A stretch of DNA of 64,000 nucleotides from Thermococcus sp. 18S1 (GCF_012027645.1 NZ_SNUU01000001.1:992001-1056000); one strand, 5' to 3'. Numbered from the stretch's first letter, positions 18,243 through 26,529 are shown. Notes: a model not told the origin generated them from the letters alone. A program made the numbers and translations.

Positions 18243-20527
18243 CCGTCTCGACTTTTATGCCTTTTCCTGATCTCTGCCGGCAGTAGTGCGATTATGACTG
18301 CCATTCCGGGTCCACAGATGGATTTTTCGGTTTTGGAATCGGGATTGTCCTCCGTTTCGTTCCCCTCGAAGAACTTTTGTGCCGGACTTGACGTCGTGGA
18401 CGTAGCATTCTCCAGAACCTCGGGAGACTTTATCGTCGTGGTGGGTACTTTTTCCAGTACTTCTCCGATGGTGACTACGTCCTCGTCTTTAAGGGTTACT
18501 GTGATGGAGTAATTCTGGTACCCGTCTTTTTTCAATTCGACGGCATACTGCCCAGGGGGTAACTCCACTTCTAATGGGGTATTCCCTTTGAACGTCCCGT
18601 TGATGAATACCGACGCACTGGGATCGCTTTCTATCTTTAGCGTGGCGGATTGAGGGGGGAGCGTTATGTGAAGCGTGACGTTCTTTCCATAGAAAACGTG
18701 TATATCCTTCACCACAGTCCTGAACCCTTCCTTGGCCACTTTTAGGGTGTATGAACCGCGTAATATGGCCTTTAGTGGAGATTTCCCAGAGATGGAGATG
18801 TTTTTATCCTGTTCCATGAGGACTATCGTGGAGTTTGGAGGAGTAGTTGTTATGGTGACGTACGCTGGTCCAAATATATAGTGTACGTGGTCTGGTTTTA
18901 TCTCCACCTCGTAGGTGTATGGTACGAATCCCTTGTGTTGGAACCTAACTATATGAACTCCCGCGGGGAGAGTGTACATCTTAGGTCCTGCTCCAACGTA
19001 CTTGCCGTCTATGTAAACGTGGGTTTCGTTCGCTATGTCCGGAAACTCAAGCTTTCCTGCAGGCCCTGGATCCCGGATTGTTGTTATCTGAGGTATTCCC
19101 TCCGTTTTCCTGATGAACTTAATATCCCCTTCAGGGGGATTGAATTTTAAGGTGCGAATTATCTCATCAAAGTCTCCTGTGTACTGCCTGACATCAACGT
19201 TCCACTTTTTGAGTTCGAACTTGAAATGCCCCGAGTACAGGTGGCGCTTTTTCAGTTCTCTAACTGCTGTTATATTGTCGTACGGGACTTCAACCACCAG
19301 AATGCCCTCGATCTGGTTGGCGTACATCTCGTCGGCAAACCCGTGCACTTCCAAGAAAAGCATCATTGAGTCGTCTAGCGGGGCAACGTCCATGAGCCAT
19401 ATCTGTGGTCTGGTGGGATTTGTGTTGGTTGGGATACCTATTAGTTCCCCGTCTATGGTATTACCTCTTATCTCTCCCACGAACACGTTGAAATTACCGG
19501 TGTACATCTCCGGGATTAGATAGCGCTTGCTATTATGTTCGACAGTGTAACCAAGACTTAGGGTGAGATTTGTAGTGGGAGAAGCCAGCTCTCTGAACGA
19601 ATATGAGACGACATTAAGATTCCTATCAAGCTTTAGTTCCCATAATCCATCTTTGGATTGAACCGTGGTGTTGGGGGTATGGGACCATACTCCAAATGTG
19701 CCTTCAAGAACCACGTTCCCGTCTTCCGTTACCTTAACTTTTGAAATGTCCAGTTCCAGCCCTTTAACGGGGATCCTGTTCTCGTAGGTTACGTAGGCCC
19801 TTTTCTGAACGATATCCAGCTGGGGAGTTATCTCCACGAGAATGATGGCCGTCTGGGGTGTTCCGAAACTCCAGGAAGTTCCCGCCAGGAGGAAGTTTCC
19901 ATTTTTCAGCTTGACGATGTGTGATATCCTGTCCATAGATTGGCCGCCGAGGGCGTATCCTTTCTCAATTTCGCCGGTCTTAGAATTTAATAATGCGATG
20001 AATGTATCGCTACCTGAGTATATACTTCCATCCCCAATGATCAGGATTTTGTTGTTTACCTTCACGGTTCTTATTATTGACGATGAACACTTGGTGAGGT
20101 ACGCCTTAGCCCAGTTCACTCTCCCGCTCCGGCTTACGTTTGCTATCCAGAAACCACTTAAGTAATCGACTTTCATTATATCATCAATCTTGGACCTCAA
20201 GTGGCCCCAAATCAGAAAACTGTTGTTGAACAGCATCACATGGGATCCTCCGAAATAGTAATCTGTATCGTGTCGAGATACCTTTACTTCGTAACTGAAG
20301 AGCGGTTCTACATCTCCCGGAGCCTTGGCTTCCACGATGGTAATACTGGAGTTCTCCTCAAATGCCCAGTAAATCCTGTCCCCCTTCCAAGAAACACCCC
20401 ATATTAACGGTGGTTGTCCATTAACATGATAGAGCACTGAATTCACACTGGTGTTTCCTGCTTCCGAAGGTACTGAAATTATTGTAGTTATTGCTAAGAT
20501 TAAAACTATTACTGGAATCTTCTTCAT
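18221..20527 (-). CDS. Secreted PEGA-domain protein with atypical CGP-CTERM tail
   Basis: 768 residues. There is a signal peptide (about 1-23), then a 450-residue beta-rich region with WD/Kelch-like repeated strands (for example ILIIGDGSIYSG, FLLAGTSWSFG). Three consecutive PEGA-type beta domains follow at about 485-545, 546-618 and 619-690 (VYIDGKYVGAGP, VFINGTFKGNTPLEVELPPGQYAV). A Thr/Ser/Glu/Asn-rich linker leads to the Thermococcales CGP-CTERM signature ICGPG with a short hydrophobic stretch and basic RKRHK. The hydrophobic part is shorter than usual and 11 extra residues follow the basic cluster. Expected to be a surface-anchored protein; ligand unknown. Somewhat AT-rich compared with neighbours. 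Ribosome binding: ggtgatgagta-ATG. Confidence 0.8.
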   Translation of the reverse strand: MKKIPVIVLILAITTIISVPSEAGNTSVNSVLYHVNGQPPLIWGVSWKGDRIYWAFEENSSITIVEAKAPGDVEPLFSYEVKVSRHDTDYYFGGSHVMLFNNSFLIWGHLRSKIDDIMKVDYLSGFWIANVSRSGRVNWAKAYLTKCSSSIIRTVKVNNKILIIGDGSIYSGSDTFIALLNSKTGEIEKGYALGGQSMDRISHIVKLKNGNFLLAGTSWSFGTPQTAIILVEITPQLDIVQKRAYVTYENRIPVKGLELDISKVKVTEDGNVVLEGTFGVWSHTPNTTVQSKDGLWELKLDRNLNVVSYSFRELASPTTNLTLSLGYTVEHNSKRYLIPEMYTGNFNVFVGEIRGNTIDGELIGIPTNTNPTRPQIWLMDVAPLDDSMMLFLEVHGFADEMYANQIEGILVVEVPYDNITAVRELKKRHLYSGHFKFELKKWNVDVRQYTGDFDEIIRTLKFNPPEGDIKFIRKTEGIPQITTIRDPGPAGKLEFPDIANETHVYIDGKYVGAGPKMYTLPAGVHIVRFQHKGFVPYTYEVEIKPDHVHYIFGPAYVTITTTPPNSTIVLMEQDKNISISGKSPLKAILRGSYTLKVAKEGFRTVVKDIHVFYGKNVTLHITLPPQSATLKIESDPSASVFINGTFKGNTPLEVELPPGQYAVELKKDGYQNYSITVTLKDEDVVTIGEVLEKVPTTTIKSPEVLENATSTTSSPAQKFFEGNETEDNPDSKTEKSICGPGMAVIIALLPAEIRKRHKSRDGQGSMAR

Positions 20528-20614
20528 TACTCATCACCACAGTTTTTGATTCAGCTGTGAATGATAGTGAAAGGTTTTAAAGTCTTTTCGATGATGACTT
20601 CATCGGTGATGCCC

Positions 20615-20830
20615 ATGTACATGGCGGAATTCAAGCTTCGCTTTGGTGACAGGAAGTGGTACGTCAGGAGGCTCGTTGAAGCTTCGAGCGTTGAGGAGGC
20701 CGAGGAGAAGGCCAAACGCTACGCCGAGGCCATGAACCGCGGAGAGGTTAAATGGGAGTTCAGCTATGTCATTGAGGCTGAAAGACCTCTCCTTATAGGC
20801 GACGAGGAGCTTAAGAAGCTCGGCGCTTGA
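20615..20830 (+). CDS. Small protein, function unknown
   Basis: 71 residues from ATG 20615: MYMAEFKLRFGDRKWYVRRL, a long charged helix (SSVEEAEEKAKRYAEAMN), then WEFSYVIEAERPLLIGDEEL. The alpha/beta pattern (strand-helix-strand) looks like a small ferredoxin-like or DUF-type domain; no catalytic motif. I choose this start because ggtgat at 20605-20610 precedes it by four bases, the same spacing as several genes in this window. ATG 20621 is the alternative. TATA-like ggttttaaag lies at 20572-20581. It converges with an MFS transporter gene. Confidence 0.65.
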   Translation: MYMAEFKLRFGDRKWYVRRLVEASSVEEAEEKAKRYAEAMNRGEVKWEFSYVIEAERPLLIGDEELKKLGA

Positions 20831-20881
20831 TTTTATTCCTTTTGTTGACTTTCTCCGACTCTTCTGGGTTTGGGAATAAAA
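20831..20881. terminator. Inverted repeat between convergent genes, likely two-way terminator
   Basis: TTTTATTCC (20831-20839) and its exact reverse complement GGAATAAAA (20873-20881) flank a 33-base pyrimidine-rich spacer. Each arm gives a T-run on one strand, so the element could terminate both the plus-strand small gene and the minus-strand MFS gene. Confidence 0.4.
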
Positions 20882-20894
20882 GCGAAGAAGAGAG

Positions 20895-22076
20895 TCACTG
20901 CTCCCTCACGAAGGTCATTAGAACCATGGCAATGACGTTCATCAAAGCCGCGAAGGTGAAGGAGTAGGCCAGGGAGTAGCTCCCCCAGAGCCAGCCCGCT
21001 ATCACAGACGCCGGGAGGACGAAGATGCCGAAGACGGTGTGGTATGCGCCTATTATGGTGCCCTTCTCGTATTCCCTCGCCAGGTCGGCCATGTAGGCCC
21101 GTGGGATGGTGTCCTCGATGGCGATGTAGATTCCGTAGAGCACGAAGGCCGCTATGAGCGTGTAGAAGTCCCTCGCGTAGGCGAAAGCCAAAGCCGCTAA
21201 AGCCGCAACTCCGAAGCCGAGGGTTATCATTCTCCTCTTGCCGAACTTGTCTGAGTAAACCCCCAGGGGATAGGCCGAGAGGGCGTAGATGAGGTTGAAT
21301 AGGGCGTAGAAGGCTATGCTCTGAACCACGGAGTAGCCGAGCTCCTGCGCCTTCCACATCGTGAAGGCGTAGCTGTACCTCCCCAGCGCCCCGATGGCAA
21401 CTACAGCAAGGAAGAGCTGAAGGTTTCTGCTCTTCAGCGTTGAGATTCCCTTTATCTTCTTCTTAACCTCATCCCCCCTGTCCTTCACGAAGAGGATTAT
21501 CACGAAGAGCGATATCGCCCCGGGAAGGGCTGAGAGCAGGAAGATGTAGCGGTACATCGTCTCGGAGGGAAGGTTCTTGAGGAGCTCTATGAGACCTATT
21601 GCAACGAGCGGACCGGCTACGGCCCCGAGCGTGTCCATCATCCTGTGGAAGCCGAAGGACTTCCCCGTTTTTCCCTTCTCGCTCGATTCCGCTATAAGCG
21701 CATCCCTGGGGGCGGTTCTTATGCCCTTCCCTATCCTGTCCACCGCGCGCAGGAGCAGAAAGTCCCACCAGTAGCGGGTGAATGCAAGGGCACCTTTGGC
21801 GATGGTTGAGAGGGCGTAACCGGCGAAGACGAATACCTTCCTCTTTCTAAAGCGATCGCTCACGTAGCCGAAGGCCACCTTGAAGAGGGAGCTCATGCTC
21901 TCTATCGCTCCCATGACGGAGCCGCTGAGGAGCTTTCCGGCGTCGAGGACCTCCATCAGGTAGCTCGGCATCACGGGCATTATCATCTCGCTGCTCATGT
22001 CGTTGAGGAAGCTGACGATCCCGAGCAGGAAGACGTTCCAGCTAATGCCGAAGATTTTCTTTTCCCTTTCTTCCAT
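20895..22076 (-). CDS. Major facilitator superfamily transporter
   Basis: 393 residues, about 12 predicted transmembrane helices. The loop 2-3 signature is GYVSDRFRKRKVF and the second-half copy is GVYSDKFGKRRMI. RAVDRIGKGIRTAPRDALIAE after helix 4 is characteristic of a bacterial/archaeal MFS subgroup often annotated as multidrug or unknown transporter. The PadR-type regulator gene lies immediately upstream (three bases between its stop and this ATG), so the two form an operon. By analogy with PadR-controlled efflux genes, this transporter may export a toxic compound sensed by the regulator; this is inference. Confidence 0.85.
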   Translation of the reverse strand: MEEREKKIFGISWNVFLLGIVSFLNDMSSEMIMPVMPSYLMEVLDAGKLLSGSVMGAIESMSSLFKVAFGYVSDRFRKRKVFVFAGYALSTIAKGALAFTRYWWDFLLLRAVDRIGKGIRTAPRDALIAESSEKGKTGKSFGFHRMMDTLGAVAGPLVAIGLIELLKNLPSETMYRYIFLLSALPGAISLFVIILFVKDRGDEVKKKIKGISTLKSRNLQLFLAVVAIGALGRYSYAFTMWKAQELGYSVVQSIAFYALFNLIYALSAYPLGVYSDKFGKRRMITLGFGVAALAALAFAYARDFYTLIAAFVLYGIYIAIEDTIPRAYMADLAREYEKGTIIGAYHTVFGIFVLPASVIAGWLWGSYSLAYSFTFAALMNVIAMVLMTFVREQ

Positions 22077-22079
22077 CGT

Positions 22080-22370
22080 TCATTCCCCCAGCAGTTCGAG
22101 ACAGAGCTCCTTCAGCTTTTTCTTACCCTCTTCCAGTGTCTCTTTCCCCGCCTCGGTTATCTCGTAGACCCTAACCCGTCTGCCGTCCCTTACCTCCCAG
22201 TGGCTCCTCAGGAGGCCTTCCCTTTCGAGGGAGTGGAGAAGGGGATACATTGTCCCGGGGCTGATGCTGTAACCGTGTCTCCTGAGCTCTTCCATCAGGA
22301 ATGAACCTGTGACGGGTTCTTCACTCGCGTGATGGAGAACGTGTAGCGTTAGGAAGTCCCGGTACTTCAT
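22080..22370 (-). CDS. PadR-family transcriptional regulator
   Basis: 96 residues. A winged helix (residues 1-75) has the PadR pattern: MKYRDFLTLHVLHHASEEP, TGSFLMEELRR, ISPGTMYPLLHSLEREGLL, then the beta-wing RDGRRVRVYEITEAGKETL. A short C-terminal helix serves for dimerisation. PadR proteins are repressors that usually control an adjacent transporter, here the MFS gene three bases downstream. A GTG three codons upstream (22379) is also in frame; I prefer the ATG at 22368-22370. The operator-like palindrome at 22381-22399 lies just before the start, pointing to autorepression. Confidence 0.88.
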   Translation of the reverse strand: MKYRDFLTLHVLHHASEEPVTGSFLMEELRRHGYSISPGTMYPLLHSLEREGLLRSHWEVRDGRRVRVYEITEAGKETLEEGKKKLKELCLELLGE

Positions 22371-22380
22371 ATCGAACACC

Positions 22381-22399
22381 GATATCGGAATACGATATC
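22381..22399. promoter_or_regulatory. PadR operator candidate overlapping the transcription start
   Basis: GATATCG-gaata-CGATATC is a perfect seven-base inverted repeat with a five-base spacer. It lies between the minus-strand TATA (tttttaag, 22404-22411) and the PadR start codon, where a bound dimer would block RNA polymerase. A further partial half-site (ATATCGA) sits at 22369-22375. Confidence 0.6.
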
Positions 22400-22419
22400 A
22401 AGACTTAAAAAATTTTGGC

Positions 22420-22836
22420 TCATTCGAGCACGTGCTTCTCCAGAACGTAGCAGTGGAAGGTTCCCTCGAAGACTTTCTCGTTCTTCTCGTTGAAGACCTC
22501 GGCCTTTACTATTTTCTTCCTCCGGGGGGACGTTCCGTCTCCCACACCCCCTCCAGGCCCTTCGATTACCTCGGCCTTAGCCGTCAGCCTTTCGCCGGCC
22601 TTCACCGGCTTCAGGAACTTGACCTCGGCCTTTCCGAGGACGACCGTCGGCTCGTTTACCGCGAGCATTGCCGCGTAGTCGGCCAGTCCGAAGGTGAAGC
22701 CGCCGTGAACGAGTCCGTATTCATCAACGGCCATCTCCTTGGTGGTCTCCAGAAGGACCTCCGCGTAATCCTTCTCAATTTTCACGGGTTTTCCAACCAA
22801 TTTTTCAGAGGTCAGCCTGTGAGTCCTCTGCTCCAT
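22420..22836 (-). CDS. Hotdog-fold thioesterase (PaaI-like)
   Basis: 138 residues. A single hotdog domain has the conserved VDEYGLVHGGFTFGLADYAAM segment (HGG loop and following helix), KAEVKFLKPVKAGERLTAKAEV strand region, and a final strand VFEGTFHCYVL. PaaI-type enzymes hydrolyse acyl- or aryl-CoA thioesters as homotetramers in the cytoplasm. The central loop contains an unusual GPGGGVGDGTSPRRKK insertion. Start ATG 22834-22836 follows ggtgat-gccg; earlier GTG/ATG codons are inside that ribosome binding sequence. It lies upstream of the PadR gene but is separated by that gene's own promoter. Confidence 0.85.
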   Translation of the reverse strand: MEQRTHRLTSEKLVGKPVKIEKDYAEVLLETTKEMAVDEYGLVHGGFTFGLADYAAMLAVNEPTVVLGKAEVKFLKPVKAGERLTAKAEVIEGPGGGVGDGTSPRRKKIVKAEVFNEKNEKVFEGTFHCYVLEKHVLE

Positions 22837-22934
22837 CGGCATCACCGTTTAGAGTTCTCGCGGGTGCTTAAACATCTAACGGAGTTATGCAAAGGTTTAT
22901 TTATTCCAGCGCCCTAAAAAAGTTAGGTGGTTGC

Positions 22935-23333
22935 GTGCACCCGATAAAACGCGCGGTTGAGTATAAGGGCTCTCTGGAGTTCACCCGGAGCGAGCTCGTT
23001 GGGATACTTGCCTTCAGCCTCCGTCTGATGGACGTGAAGGCCGCGAAGGAGCTCATAGCGAAGTCTCTGGAGGAGGGACTCCTTGAGGAAAAGGACGGCC
23101 TTCTGGTTGTTAACAAAGCCCTGCTCGCGGAGGAAGAGGCCGGTGAGGACTTTTTCAACGAGATGGTCTCTTACATAGCGGAATCCCTCGGCTGGGAGAG
23201 GGAGGAGGTCATTGAGGGCATCAGATCCATGCGCGAGCGCTACGGCGACCTGGACGAGAAGGTTCTGGCGTATCTCTTTGGGATGGACAAGGGCGTTGAC
23301 ATGTCGCGCTTTAAAGACCGGCTCGAGCTGTGA
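22935..23333 (+). CDS. DUF2240-like archaeal protein
   Basis: 132 residues from GTG 22935 (MHPIKRAVEYKGSLEFTR). Residues 1-75 look like a winged-helix or mixed helical domain with a two-strand wing (GLLEEKDGLLVVN). The rest is a helical bundle ending in LAYLFGMDKGVDMSRF. It resembles DUF2240, an archaeal family of unknown function sometimes suggested to bind nucleic acid. The aggtggttgc ribosome binding sequence precedes this GTG, whereas the ATG at 22887 lies upstream of the TATA box (ggtttattta, about 22892-22901), so translation there is unlikely. Confidence 0.6.
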   Translation: MHPIKRAVEYKGSLEFTRSELVGILAFSLRLMDVKAAKELIAKSLEEGLLEEKDGLLVVNKALLAEEEAGEDFFNEMVSYIAESLGWEREEVIEGIRSMRERYGDLDEKVLAYLFGMDKGVDMSRFKDRLEL

Positions 23334-23400
23334 GGGCTTTTTCCTTCTATTCCGCAAACCGTTTTAACGATCCCACCGAATTCTGTTTTGGGGTGATGTC

Positions 23401-23946
23401 ATGCCCGAGGAGGCACTCATCGTTGTTGACATGCAGCGGGATTTCATGCCCGGGGGAGCCCTGCCGGTTCCTGAGGGGGACAGGATAATACCCCGGTGCA
23501 ACCGCTACATCGAGGAGTTCAGGAAGAGGGGGGCTTTAATAGCTGCCACGCGCGACTGGCATCCTGAGAACCACGTCAGCTTTAGGGAGCAGGGCGGCCC
23601 GTGGCCGAGGCACTGCGTTCAAAACACTCCCGGGGCGGAGTTCGTGGTGGAGCTTCCGGCCGATGCCGTGATAATCTCAAAGGCCACGGAGCCGGATAAG
23701 GAGGCCTATTCAGGATTCGAGGGAACGAACCTAGCGGAGATACTGAAGAGAAACGGGGTAAGGAGGGTTTACGTCTGCGGCGTCGCCACGGAGTACTGTG
23801 TTAGGGCAACGGCCCTTGATGCGGTTAAGAACGGCTTCGAGACCTACCTCCTCAGGGATGCGGTGAAGGGAATCAACCCCCAGGATGAGGAGCGGGCTTT
23901 GAGGGAGCTTGAGAGCGCCGGCGTAAAGGTTCTCTACCTGATATGA
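23401..23946 (+). CDS. pncA: Nicotinamidase
   Basis: 181-residue isochorismatase-fold enzyme that hydrolyses nicotinamide to nicotinate in NAD recycling. The catalytic triad is clear: D10 (VVDMQRDF), K94 (IISKATEPD) and C133 (CGVATEYCV). The metal-binding residues D52, H54 and H71 are in RDWHPENH and PRHCVQ. Length and motifs match the well-studied Pyrococcus horikoshii enzyme. Start: ATG 23401 after ggggtgatgtc. TATA-like gttttaacg lies at about 23359-23367. The last 74 bases overlap, on the opposite strand, the 3' end of the convergent transporter gene. Confidence 0.95.
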   Translation: MPEEALIVVDMQRDFMPGGALPVPEGDRIIPRCNRYIEEFRKRGALIAATRDWHPENHVSFREQGGPWPRHCVQNTPGAEFVVELPADAVIISKATEPDKEAYSGFEGTNLAEILKRNGVRRVYVCGVATEYCVRATALDAVKNGFETYLLRDAVKGINPQDEERALRELESAGVKVLYLI

Positions 23947-24919
23947 CTCTCTTCCATTCTTTCAGGAGAACCAGGAGAAGGTTGAGCACTATTGGGCCTA
24001 TTATGAGGCCCTTCACCCCCATGGCCCAGGTTCCGCCTATCATTCCTATGAAGACAAGGGTCTCGTCGAGATCCGTGTCCTTGGCCACCATCATCGGCCT
24101 TATCGTGTAGTCCGGCATCGGGGAAACAAGGAAGAAGCCGTAGAGTGCTATCCCTGCCGCGTGGAAGTACGCCCCGTTCATGGCGAAGTACGCCGCGGCT
24201 ATGAGCCATATCATCCAGCCCTCGAAGAGGGGTATGAAGCTGAACAGGAACGTCAGGAAGCCCGCCACTATCGCCGTGTAGAGGTCCGAAACACCGAAGA
24301 TCAAGAATCCTAAGGTCATCAGAACACCTTTTATGACGTTCAAAACCAGCCAGGCCCTCACCAACGCTCCGAGGGTCTTGTTGAGGCTTTCCAGGATTCT
24401 CTCACCCAGTTCGCGGTTCTTTCTCGGGAGGGATAGGTGAATCTGCTTCGAAATCTCCTCGGCGTATGCGAGGGAATAGTAGAACGTGAGCAGGAAGACT
24501 AGGAGCTGGAGGATGTAAAGGGGGAGTGAGAGGGTCTCGTGGGATATGTACTCCGAGACCCTGGGTATGAGCTGGTCCGAGAAGCGCTCGAGGAAGGCCA
24601 GAACCTCCGGCGGAAGGGGCTGGCTCATCAGCCAGTCAAAGAACTCGACGATGCTGTCGTAGAAGGAGGACGCTACCTTGACGGATATCAGCAGCAGCTC
24701 GAAGGTCACCGCACCTCCCAGGCCGACGGTTCCAACGGTGAGGGCCGCGGCGGATTTCTTCCTTCCTATCCTGCCACTCAGCCGGCGGTGGATTGGGTAT
24801 GCGGCGTAGGCGAGGACGATACCAAAGAATATCGGGGTGATCAGGGGGCTAACCGTTTTCCACGCGAGATACGTTATTATGAGAACCGCCGCCGTCCAGG
24901 CGATTAGTTCGGCCCGCAT
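23873..24919 (-). CDS. AI-2E family (PerM/DUF20) membrane protein
   Basis: 348 residues with about 7-8 predicted transmembrane helices. The layout is typical of the family: two or three N-terminal helices, a soluble helical part (about residues 85-150), then a C-terminal block with LFSFIPLFEGWMIW and PMMVAKDTDLDETLVFIGMIGG followed by GLIIGPIVLNLLLVLLKEW. Members are proposed exporters or Na+/H+ antiporters; the substrate here is unknown. The C-terminus has a proline- and arginine-rich tail that reads antisense through the pncA 3' end. ATG 24917-24919 is chosen over GTG two codons upstream. It is divergent from the small helical gene at 24975. Confidence 0.85.
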   Translation of the reverse strand: MRAELIAWTAAVLIITYLAWKTVSPLITPIFFGIVLAYAAYPIHRRLSGRIGRKKSAAALTVGTVGLGGAVTFELLLISVKVASSFYDSIVEFFDWLMSQPLPPEVLAFLERFSDQLIPRVSEYISHETLSLPLYILQLLVFLLTFYYSLAYAEEISKQIHLSLPRKNRELGERILESLNKTLGALVRAWLVLNVIKGVLMTLGFLIFGVSDLYTAIVAGFLTFLFSFIPLFEGWMIWLIAAAYFAMNGAYFHAAGIALYGFFLVSPMPDYTIRPMMVAKDTDLDETLVFIGMIGGTWAMGVKGLIIGPIVLNLLLVLLKEWKRVISGREPLRRRSQAPSKPAPHPGG

Positions 24920-24931
24920 AGTCACTCGACA

Positions 24932-24958
24932 GGTTTATTAGCCTCCCCCTTATAAATG
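24932..24958. promoter_or_regulatory. Overlapping divergent promoters
   Basis: tttattag (24934-24941) can serve the plus-strand gene at 24975. atttataag read on the minus strand (24949-24957) lies about 30 bases before the minus-strand transporter start. The two transcription units therefore overlap at their promoters and probably compete for TBP/TFB binding. Confidence 0.4.
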
Positions 24959-24974
24959 CTGTGTGGTGAAGCGA

Positions 24975-25298
24975 ATGGAAAAGGAGCTTGCAGAGAAGGT
25001 TTCAGCCTATATAACCCGTGCTGAGCACTATGCCAGAGAAAAGCGCTTTCAAATGGCGCATGGGGCCTATATGGACGCTCTGTACGCGATTGGGGCATAC
25101 CTGATATACCGCGATATGGGGATACTCCTCCCGGCGGACCAGCTCGTGGGGGTTCTGAGGAGCAGGTATCCCGAGGTTTACGATATCATAGTGCGTTACG
25201 CTGGGGCAACCCACGTTGATGAGGCAACGATAACCGCTTTAAGGGAGGACGTTGAGAGGCTCAGGGGAATGATGACTTTGCCGAGTCCTGAGGGGTGA
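24975..25298 (+). CDS. Small helical protein, HEPN-like, function unknown
   Basis: 107 residues, almost entirely helical: KELAEKVSAYITRAEHYAREKRF, then AHGAYMDALYAIGAYLIYRD, which has the feel of a HEPN-type helical pair, and a C-terminal helix with PEVYDIIVRYAG. No R-x4-6-H nuclease motif of toxic HEPN proteins is obvious. Start ATG 24975 follows ggtgaagcga. The 3' end overlaps the convergent gene at 25261 by 38 bases. Function not recognised. Confidence 0.6.
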   Translation: MEKELAEKVSAYITRAEHYAREKRFQMAHGAYMDALYAIGAYLIYRDMGILLPADQLVGVLRSRYPEVYDIIVRYAGATHVDEATITALREDVERLRGMMTLPSPEG

Positions 25299-25752
25299 TG
25301 AGGTTCAGCGGCTGACCCATCGACGACAGGAGCTCGCCTTCTCCATTCCCCTCCTCCTTCAGGCACGCCCTCGCGGCATCCCTAAGGGTCTCCGCCAGTC
25401 CAGGGTTCCCGTGGAGAGTGACCACCACCGTTCCGCCGTCCGCCGGGTGGAACGTTATCTCTATGACGCCGGAGATTCGGTCGACGTCTACTCTTGATGG
25501 CACCATCCTCACCATAAATGCACCCTTCTCCATTCGACCCCATACAGCTGTTATCTCGATGAGTCCGTGGGAGTAGAAGATGTTCATGAATGGAAGAGGG
25601 TCTTCCGTTGGCGTCAGGGGATGGGCCACCTCGCCGTAGAAAACAGCCTTTCCCCGTGCCGTTCCCAGGTAGATAGAACCGCAGAGGTCATCTATGTAAC
25701 GACCCAAAGTTTCATAAACTACATTAACCGAGTCACTCAATGCTATCACCAT
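25261..25752 (-). CDS. Hypothetical protein, start uncertain (ATG 25752 or TTG 25740)
   Basis: 163 residues from ATG 25752. Mixed alpha/beta, with a beta-rich middle (GLIEITAVWGRMEKGAFMVRMV, ITFHPADGGTVVVTLHGNPG) and a Ser/Pro-rich C-terminus; no known motif, signal or membrane segment. A ggtgat-agca sequence precedes TTG 25740 by the four-base spacing seen at many starts in this window, so translation may begin there (159 residues) or at the ATG without a leader. The start region is the near-palindrome TATCACCATGATA (25744-25756). It is divergent from the DUF4152 gene and overlaps the helical gene at its 3' end. Confidence 0.55.
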   Translation of the reverse strand: MVIALSDSVNVVYETLGRYIDDLCGSIYLGTARGKAVFYGEVAHPLTPTEDPLPFMNIFYSHGLIEITAVWGRMEKGAFMVRMVPSRVDVDRISGVIEITFHPADGGTVVVTLHGNPGLAETLRDAARACLKEEGNGEGELLSSMGQPLNLITPQDSAKSSFP

Positions 25753-25806
25753 GATATACTTTGTCGTGGGAAGTATATTGGTAATTACCCGTTAACGGTG
25801 GTTTCC

Positions 25807-26490
25807 ATGAAGATCGTTGCAGCTGACACTGGTGGCGCACTGCTCACGGAGGACTATGAGCCAGTTGGCCTGATAGCGACGGCGGCGGTGCTCGTTGAGA
25901 AGCCCTACAGGACCGCGGCGCTGAGTGTGGTTCGCTACGCGGATCCGTTCAACTACGACATGAGCGGCAGGCAGGCGATAAGGGACGAGGCTTTTCTGGC
26001 CGTTGAACTCGCGAGGGAGGTCAAGCCCGACGTGATACACCTCGACTCGACGATAGGTGGGATCGAGGTGCGGAAGCTCGACGAGCCGACGATAGATGCG
26101 CTGACGATAACCGACCGCGGAAAGGAAGTGTGGAAGGACCTCGCTAAAGACCTTCAGCCCCTGGCAAAGAAGTTCTGGGAGGAGACGGGGATAGAGATAG
26201 TCGCCATCGGCAAGTCCAGCGTCCCGGTTAGAATAGCGGAGATTTACTCGGGTCTCTACACAGCCAAATGGGCGATTGACTACGCGAGGGAGCACGGCAA
26301 GGCCATCGTCGGCCTGCCGAGGTATATGAAAGTTGAAATCCGTCCTGGAAAAATCTACGGCGAGAGCCTCGACCCGCGCGAGGGCGGCCTCTTCGGGGAA
26401 ATCGAGGCGGAAACGGAAGGAATCGGCTGGGAGCTCTACCCGAATCCGCTCGTGAGGCGCTTCATGGTTCTGGAAGTTTGGAGGGAGTAA
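25807..26490 (+). CDS. DUF4152 family protein
   Basis: 227 residues. An RNase-H-like alpha/beta core is suggested by VAADTGGALL at the N-terminus, VIHLDSTIGGIEVRKLD in the middle and IVAIGKSSVPVRIAEIYSGL. Several conserved acidic residues sit at strand ends (D7, and D in HLDS). This matches my memory of DUF4152, an archaeal family of unknown function with a solved Pyrococcus structure. The frame is open far upstream, but the ATG at 25807 after gtggtttcc gives the natural family start. It stands alone, followed by the third vapBC pair. Confidence 0.75.
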   Translation: MKIVAADTGGALLTEDYEPVGLIATAAVLVEKPYRTAALSVVRYADPFNYDMSGRQAIRDEAFLAVELAREVKPDVIHLDSTIGGIEVRKLDEPTIDALTITDRGKEVWKDLAKDLQPLAKKFWEETGIEIVAIGKSSVPVRIAEIYSGLYTAKWAIDYAREHGKAIVGLPRYMKVEIRPGKIYGESLDPREGGLFGEIEAETEGIGWELYPNPLVRRFMVLEVWRE

Positions 26491-26529
26491 GGGATTTAAC
26501 TTCCTGGCCCAATTTTTATTGGTGGTTAT

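Noticed and set aside
25744-25756. TATCACCATGATA as a Thermococcales glycolytic regulator site
   Set aside because: The spacing does not fit the TATCAC-N5-GTGATA motif, and the sequence is the start codon region of the minus-strand gene.
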